Assembly (NCBI GenBank): GCA_904393115.1 | Contig: CAJFMX010000016.1 | Span: 1 to 53,419, forward strand | DNA: 53,419 nt | Reading direction: 5' to 3' | Source of the DNA: an uncultured Clostridia bacterium | GTDB lineage: Bacteria > Bacillota > Clostridia > Christensenellales > UBA1750 | In this document: positions 49,338 through 53,419 of the stretch, piece after piece | Layout: every line of letters begins with the position of its first letter | How positions within the stretch are numbered: the stretch's first letter is position 1 | Program-made: the position numbers and the translations under genes | The notes under the pieces: model-generated | Told to the model about the DNA's origin: nothing | The model's database searches: none | Seen by the model: only the letters and a program-made list of their open reading frames with translations

Positions 49338-50064
49338 GGCGGCGCTCGTGACGGGCGGCTCGCGCGGCATCGGCGCGGCGGCGGCGGCCTGCCTTGCGCG
49401 CGCGGGGTTCTCCGTGGCCATCGGGTATGGCAGCAGCAAGGCGCGCGCCGAGGCGCTGGCCGCCTCCCTGCGCGCGGAAAACTGCAACGCGATGGCCGTG
49501 GAGATCGACGTGTGCGACCGCGCCTCGGTGCGCGCGGCGCTGGAGCGCGTCCGCCAGCGCATCGGCGCGCCGGATACGCTGGTCCTCTGCGCGGGCGTCG
49601 CGCAGCAGAAGCTCTTCCAGGACATCTCGGACGCGGACTGGGACCGCCTCTTTGACGTCAACGTCAAGGGCGTCTACCGCTGCGCGCAGGAGGCGCTGCC
49701 GGAGATGCTGCGCCGCGGGCGCGGCTGCATCGTGACGGTCGCCTCCATGTGGGGCGAGGTGGGCGCCTCCTGCGAGAGCCACTACGCGGCGAGCAAGGGC
49801 GCGGTCATCGCCCTGAGCAAATCCCTGGCAAAGGAGCTCGGCCCCTCGGGCATCCGGGTCAACTGCGTCTCCCCCGGCGTGATCGAGACGGACATGACGG
49901 CCGGCCTTGGGCCGGAAACGCTCGGCGCCCTCGCGGAGGAGGCGCCGCTCGGGCGCAACGGCCGCCCGGAGGACGTCGCGCAGGCCATCCTCTACCTCTG
50001 CTCGGAGGCCTCCGCCTTTGTCACGGGGCAGGTGCTCTCCGTCAACGGCGGCTTTGTCATCTGA
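49330..50064 (+). CDS. short-chain dehydrogenase/reductase (FabG-like)
   Basis: A 244-residue SDR. The NAD(P)-binding glycine motif is LVTGGSRGIGAA, NVKGVYR follows, and the catalytic triad lies in VTVASMWGEVGASCESHYAASKGAVIALSKSLAKEL (Ser of VASM, Tyr of HYAAS, Lys of SKG). The C-terminal VNCVSPGVIETDM and VTGQVLSVNGGFVI are FabG-like. FabG-type enzymes reduce 3-oxoacyl-ACP, but many relatives reduce other ketones, and no fatty-acid genes are near. I chose the ATG at 49330 inside the end of the peptidase gene; upstream codons do not match the family. Confidence 0.9.
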   Translation: MARAALVTGGSRGIGAAAAACLARAGFSVAIGYGSSKARAEALAASLRAENCNAMAVEIDVCDRASVRAALERVRQRIGAPDTLVLCAGVAQQKLFQDISDADWDRLFDVNVKGVYRCAQEALPEMLRRGRGCIVTVASMWGEVGASCESHYAASKGAVIALSKSLAKELGPSGIRVNCVSPGVIETDMTAGLGPETLGALAEEAPLGRNGRPEDVAQAILYLCSEASAFVTGQVLSVNGGFVI

Positions 50065-50067
50065 AGG

Positions 50068-50107
50068 AAACCGCGCCCCTGCCGGGAAGGGCAGGGGCGC
50101 GGTTTTT
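50068..50107. terminator. terminator after the SDR gene
   Basis: A 16-bp perfect stem (AAACCGCGCCCCTGCC with its complement, 6-nt loop), then five T on the plus strand. It may also act for the converging RraA-like gene. Confidence 0.9.
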
Positions 50108-50111
50108 GCGC

Positions 50112-50822
50112 TTACTCGTCGTCGTTGAGCACGGTCTTGTCGTGGGCCCAGCCCAGGACGTCGTACTTGGCCTTGCGGTTGTTCTTGTCGTTGTGCAGCT
50201 CGCGGCTGGCGAACTTGGCCACGTCGCGCGCGACGGCGCGGGGCACGGCGATGACGCCGTCGCCGTCGGCCACGATCACGTCCCCGGGATAGATGGCGAC
50301 GCCGCCGATGGCCACGGGCACGTTCTTTTCGCTGAAGCGGATGCGGGCCTGGTCCATCTTCTGGGAGGCGAAGTAGGACCACACGGGCACCTTCTGCAGG
50401 ATGCACTCGTCCGTGTCGCGGATGCCGCCGCCGTTGGTGATGAAGCCGCGCGCGCCCTTGGCCACGCAGGCGAGCGTGTTGTCCGAGCCCATGAGCCCGA
50501 CGTCCACGCCGCTCATATCCAGCACGATGACGTCGCCGTCCTCGATCTCCTCGATCCAGGGGTAGGTGGCGACGTTGTTGTAGTACCAGTTGGACCACTG
50601 GGTGTACTCCTCGCCGCGGAGCAGGGGCGCCGGTCCCTCAAAGGGCAGGTAGCGCGCGGTGCGGGCGATGCCGCAGATGCGCGTGCGCCACAGCGGGCGG
50701 ATGTTCTTGTCCAGCGTGCCGTAGAAGTGATAGCCCATCCAGTCCATGCCGTCGCGCACATCGGCGACGCGCAGGGGCGCAAAGAGCTTGAGCAGTTCGC
50801 GGTTTTCCTCTTGACGGGTCAT
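50112..50822 (-). CDS. RraA-family protein (possible aldolase/decarboxylase)
   Basis: A 236-residue member of the RraA / 4-hydroxy-4-methyl-2-oxoglutarate aldolase fold. It shows PLRVADVRDGMDW near the N-terminus, the metal and pyruvate-binding segment GARGFITNGGGIRDTDEC, and PVAIGGVAIYPGDVIVADGDGVIAVPRAVA. Enzymes of this family cleave 2-oxo-4-hydroxy acids or decarboxylate oxaloacetate; RraA itself regulates RNase E in enterobacteria, which is unlikely here. The ATG at 50822 follows AAGGGG. It is divergent from rhaD, 166 bases away, and may work in the same pathway. Confidence 0.88.
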   Translation of the reverse strand: MTRQEENRELLKLFAPLRVADVRDGMDWMGYHFYGTLDKNIRPLWRTRICGIARTARYLPFEGPAPLLRGEEYTQWSNWYYNNVATYPWIEEIEDGDVIVLDMSGVDVGLMGSDNTLACVAKGARGFITNGGGIRDTDECILQKVPVWSYFASQKMDQARIRFSEKNVPVAIGGVAIYPGDVIVADGDGVIAVPRAVARDVAKFASRELHNDKNNRKAKYDVLGWAHDKTVLNDDE

Positions 50823-50857
50823 TTGGGTCACACCCCTTTTTCTGTTTTTGCCCCTTG

Positions 50858-50886
50858 AGTATAGCGGATTCCGCGGGATTTTTCCA
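50858..50886 (-). promoter_or_regulatory. possible promoter of the RraA-like gene
   Basis: TGGAAA, 17-bp spacer, TATACT on the minus strand; the -35 is weak. Confidence 0.5.
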
Positions 50887-50988
50887 GCCCTGATCTTGCA
50901 AAATGCGCGCGCGCATACTATGATGAAATGGGTGGTTGGGCGCTTCCGCCCGCCGCCCGGAATCACTTGGGAAAAGAGAGGGATGGAT

Positions 50989-51810
50989 ATGCGCATCACG
51001 GACCTTTCCTTCATGCAGGGGTACATCCGCATGGCCACCGACGGCGCCAACATGGGTTGGCACGAGCGCAACGGCGGCAACCTCACCTATCGCCTGACCG
51101 CTGAGGAGGCGGAAGCGGCCGCCCCCTACATGACCTTTGACAAGCCTTGGGAGGACATCGGGGTCGCGGTGCCCAACCTTGGGGGCGCGTTCTTCCTGGC
51201 GACCGGATCGGGCAAATTCCTGCGCAACGTCTGCCTTGCGCCGCAGGACAACCTCTGCATCGCGCAGCTCAACGAGGCCGGAACCCAGTACCGCGTCGTC
51301 TGGGGATTGGAGCAGGGCGGCCGCCCCACCTCCGAGTTCCCCTCGCACCTGATGAACCACTCGGTGAAGTTCGACGTCACCGGCGGAAAATACCGCGTGA
51401 TCTACCACGCGCACACGCCGGCCGTGATCGCGCTGACGAACGTGCTGGAGCTGGACGACATCGTCTGGACGCGGGCGCTCTGGTCCGCCATGACCGAGTG
51501 CGCGGTGGTCTTCCCCGGCGGCGTGGGCGTGCTGCCCTGGATGGTCTGCGGCGGCGCGGAGATCGCCAAGGCGACCAGCGAGCTCATGAAGCAGTACGAC
51601 GTGGCGATCTGGGCCTTCCACGGCACCTTTGCTTCGGGCGAGAGCTTTGACACGACCTTCGGCCTCATGCACTGCGTGGAGAAGGCTGCGGACATCTACC
51701 TGCGCATCCTCTCGGCGGGCGGCGCAAAGCAGACCATGACCACGGAGAACTTCGTGGCGATCGCGGCGCTCTTCGGGCTGACCCTGCCGGAGAAGTTCCT
51801 CAAGGATTGA
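50989..51810 (+). CDS. rhaD: L-rhamnulose-1-phosphate aldolase
   Basis: A 273-residue class II, zinc-dependent aldolase splitting L-rhamnulose 1-phosphate into dihydroxyacetone phosphate and L-lactaldehyde. It follows E. coli RhaD closely in several blocks: GWHERNGGNLTYRL, FLATGSGKFLRNV, WGLEQGGRPTSEFPSH (catalytic Glu116), YHAHTPAVIALT (zinc His140 and His142), TECAVVFPGGVGVLPWMV, and WAFHGTFASG (His211). rhaA and rhaB are absent, so it may serve a related deoxysugar pathway. I chose the ATG at 50989 because GAGAGG lies 6-7 bases upstream; an ATG at 50983 is too close to that site. Confidence 0.95.
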   Translation: MRITDLSFMQGYIRMATDGANMGWHERNGGNLTYRLTAEEAEAAAPYMTFDKPWEDIGVAVPNLGGAFFLATGSGKFLRNVCLAPQDNLCIAQLNEAGTQYRVVWGLEQGGRPTSEFPSHLMNHSVKFDVTGGKYRVIYHAHTPAVIALTNVLELDDIVWTRALWSAMTECAVVFPGGVGVLPWMVCGGAEIAKATSELMKQYDVAIWAFHGTFASGESFDTTFGLMHCVEKAADIYLRILSAGGAKQTMTTENFVAIAALFGLTLPEKFLKD

Positions 51811-51861
51811 CCCGGGGGAACCCGGCCGCAGCCGCGGCGAGAGATTTTTCCGGATTTTTTC

Positions 51862-51890
51862 TTGATTTCCCGCGCGCTGTGCTTTATCAT
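51862..51890 (+). promoter_or_regulatory. sigma-A promoter of purA
   Basis: TTGATT, 17-bp spacer, TATCAT, about 45 bases before the ATG. I see no purine-riboswitch or PurR-box pattern here. Confidence 0.65.
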
Positions 51891-51934
51891 AATAAAGTTG
51901 GATTTTCTTCCCCTTTACGTTAGGAGGTTTCACC

Positions 51935-53257
51935 ATGGTTCGAGCGATTGTTGGCGGCAACTGGGGTGACGAGGGCAAGGGCAAGATCACGGACATGCTC
52001 GGCGCCCAGTCCGATGTCGTCGTCCGCTTCCAGGGCGGCGCGAATGCCGGCCACACCATCATCAACGAATACGGGCGCGCTGCGCTGCACCTGCTGCCCA
52101 GCGGCGTGTTCAACCCCCATGCGGTCAACGTCATTGGGCAGGGCGTGGCGCTGGACCTGGACAAGCTCTTCCGCGAGCTGGACGAGGAGGTCCTCTCCAA
52201 GGGCGTGCCCACCCCCAAGCTCCTCATCTCTGACCGGGCGCACGTGCTGATGCCCTACCACATTCAGTTCGACACCCTGGAGGAAATGCGCCTGGCGGAC
52301 AAGGCCTACGGCTCCACGAAGTCCGGCATCGCGCCCTTCTACTCCGACAAGGTGATGAAAAAGGGCATCCAGGTCTGCGAGATCTTCCACGACGACCTGC
52401 TCATGGAGCACCTGCAGGAGATCGCGGCGCTGAAGAACGCGCAGCTTACGGACATCTACCACATCGACCGGCGCGAGCCGCGGTCCGAGGCGGAGAAGAA
52501 GCTCTTCTCCCCCATCGATCCCAAGGAGCTGTTCGACTACCTCGTCTCCTTCCGCGACCGGCTCCGGCCCCTGGTCGGGGACGTGGCCTCCTTCCTGCAC
52601 CAGTGCATCCGCGAGGGCAAGCAGATCCTGCTCGAGGGCCAGCTCGGCTCCCTCAAGGACACGGACAACGGCATCTATCCCATGGTGACCTCCTCTTCGC
52701 CCCTGGCGGGCTTTGCCTGCGTGGGCGCGGGCATCCCGCCCTACGCGATTTCCGACGTCATCACCGTGGTCAAGGCCTACTCCTCGGCGGTGGGCGCGGG
52801 CGCGTTCGTCTCCGAGATTCTGGACCCGGTTCAGGCCGAGGAGCTGCGCCGCCGCGGCGGCGACAAGGGCGAGTACGGCGCCACGACCGGCCGCCCGCGC
52901 CGCGTGGGCTGGTTCGACGCGGTCGCCACGCGCTATGGCTGCATGATGCAGGGCGCCACCGAGGTCGCCCTGACGAACATCGACGTGCTGGGATACCTGG
53001 ACGAGATCCCGGTCTGCGCGGCCTACGAGCTGGACGGCCGGCGCATCGACGCCTTCCCGGTGACGCCGCTGCTGGAAAAGTGCAAGCCCGTCATCGAGAA
53101 GCTCCCCGGCTGGAAGTGCGACATCTCGCACATCCGCGCCTACAAGGACCTGCCGGCGAACGCGCGCCGCTACGTCGAATACATCGAGGAGCAGATCGGC
53201 GTGCGCATCTCCATGGTGAGCAACGGCCCTGCGCGCGAGAGCATCCTCTACCGCTGA
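51935..53257 (+). CDS. purA: adenylosuccinate synthetase, divergent form
   Basis: A 440-residue GTPase joining IMP and aspartate on the way to AMP. Key parts are VGGNWGDEGKGKITDML (the usual Gln before Trp is Asn), VVRFQGGANAGHTI, YGSTKSGIAPFYSDK and GEYGATTGRPRRVGWFDAVA. The C-terminal EGQLGSLKDTDNGIYPMVTSSSPLAG differs from the common EGAQG...DHGTYPFVTSSN form. Catalytic Asp and His (GDEGKGK, AGHT) are intact, so activity is expected. TAGGAGG lies 7-8 bases before the ATG. It is a single-gene unit. Confidence 0.95.
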   Translation: MVRAIVGGNWGDEGKGKITDMLGAQSDVVVRFQGGANAGHTIINEYGRAALHLLPSGVFNPHAVNVIGQGVALDLDKLFRELDEEVLSKGVPTPKLLISDRAHVLMPYHIQFDTLEEMRLADKAYGSTKSGIAPFYSDKVMKKGIQVCEIFHDDLLMEHLQEIAALKNAQLTDIYHIDRREPRSEAEKKLFSPIDPKELFDYLVSFRDRLRPLVGDVASFLHQCIREGKQILLEGQLGSLKDTDNGIYPMVTSSSPLAGFACVGAGIPPYAISDVITVVKAYSSAVGAGAFVSEILDPVQAEELRRRGGDKGEYGATTGRPRRVGWFDAVATRYGCMMQGATEVALTNIDVLGYLDEIPVCAAYELDGRRIDAFPVTPLLEKCKPVIEKLPGWKCDISHIRAYKDLPANARRYVEYIEEQIGVRISMVSNGPARESILYR

Positions 53258-53274
53258 GTTTCAGAAAACACGCA

Positions 53275-53314
53275 GGCGGCCCCGGCCCCGGAGAAATCCG
53301 GAGCCGGGGCCGCC
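53275..53314 (+). terminator. GC-rich hairpin after purA
   Basis: An 11-bp stem (GGCGGCCCCGG with its complement) and a long loop that can pair further. No T-run follows directly; the next hairpin carries it. Confidence 0.5.
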
Positions 53315-53330
53315 TCAGCCTGTCGAAAAA

Positions 53331-53354
53331 GGTCACCGGAAGGTGGCCTTTTTT
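53331..53354 (+). terminator. purA terminator
   Basis: A 7-bp stem GGTCACC/GGTGGCC (one G-U), loop GGAA, then six T. Confidence 0.8.
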
Positions 53355-53391
53355 CTCATTGGAGATTCTCGAATTGAGGAAAAGAATGCGG

Positions 53392-53397
53392 TATAAT
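53392..53397 (+). promoter_or_regulatory. -10 element of the next gene
   Basis: Perfect TATAAT; the -35 is not clear. A ribosome site GAGGGG and an ATG at 53415 follow. Confidence 0.5.
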
Positions 53398-53414
53398 AGT
53401 GAGGGGTGATAAAG

Positions 53415-53419
53415 ATGCT
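53415..53419 (+). CDS. start of the next gene (5 bases only)
   Basis: An ATG at 53415, 8 bases after GAGGGG. Nothing about its product can be said. Confidence 0.4.

Noticed and set aside
50112..50822. RNase E inhibitor RraA
   Set aside because: The fold matches, but the regulator function belongs to enterobacterial RraA; the neighbourhood points to aldolase-type metabolism.

Overview
The window looks like chromosomal DNA of a high-GC member of the Clostridia (Firmicutes). The evidence is strong AAGGAGG-type ribosome sites, sigma-A promoters with 16-18 bp spacers, the class of GalT, the walJ-htrA-rlmH gene order and an ECF-family vitamin transporter component. A gut lineage such as Christensenellales or Oscillospirales is my guess; nothing in the window proves the order. 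I see no rRNA, CRISPR array, prophage or insertion sequence. Coding density is high, and most transcription units end in clear hairpin terminators, many of them shared by convergent genes.

Layout. 1-2.6 kb: the N-terminal part of a secreted Ig-like/SH3b surface protein with atypical codon use, a sugar isomerase/epimerase-like TIM barrel and a 42-residue membrane peptide. 2.7-6.5 kb: a glycolytic operon pgk-tpiA-gpmI. 6.5-12 kb: a leftward unit polA-coaE-lytic transglycosylase-peptide-binding lipoprotein, then rpiB. 12.6-14.5 kb: an ECF sigma factor and its membrane anti-sigma partner, which is fused to DUF4349. 14.6-15.2 kb: tRNA-Leu(CAA) followed by a structured tandem repeat of about 185 bp with a strong opposing promoter. 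15.3-23.6 kb: a Gfo/Idh/MocA oxidoreductase, galK-tsaE-tsaB-rimI divergent from galT, two small or uncharacterised genes, and nagB with a flavin-split-barrel protein.

23.64-23.94 kb: a non-coding stretch with at least six good DnaA boxes (three TTATCCACA, three TTTTCCACA) plus weaker ones. It sits next to rlmH in a walJ-htrA-CPBP-rlmH cluster, a gene set found near the origin in other Firmicutes, so this is a candidate replication origin that is not adjacent to dnaA. 27-30 kb: a serine hydrolase, a KDG-kinase-like sugar kinase and a Nudix hydrolase. 30-35.6 kb: an efflux operon (cation/proton antiporter, TetR regulator, two ABC half-exporters) with two TetR-type palindromes at its promoter. 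35.7-41.8 kb: comEC, a partial tandem duplication of the end of an MFS gene, and an operon of two SelA-like PLP-fold paralogues, one lacking the Schiff-base lysine. 42-48 kb: a truncated GHKL histidine-kinase-like protein, a NodB deacetylase lipoprotein, a DUF4430/ECF S-component pair, an Eis-like acetyltransferase, an L,D-transpeptidase and a metallophosphoesterase with altered metal ligands. 48.2-53.3 kb: a P1-family peptidase, an SDR, an RraA-like protein divergent from rhaD, and a divergent purA; the next gene is just starting at the right edge.

Themes are central carbon and sugar metabolism (pgk/tpi/gpm, gal, rpiB, nagB, KDG kinase, rhaD), cell-envelope work and housekeeping. The best leads are the DnaA-box cluster, the tRNA-linked structured repeats, the SelA-like active/inactive pair and the TetR operator pair.
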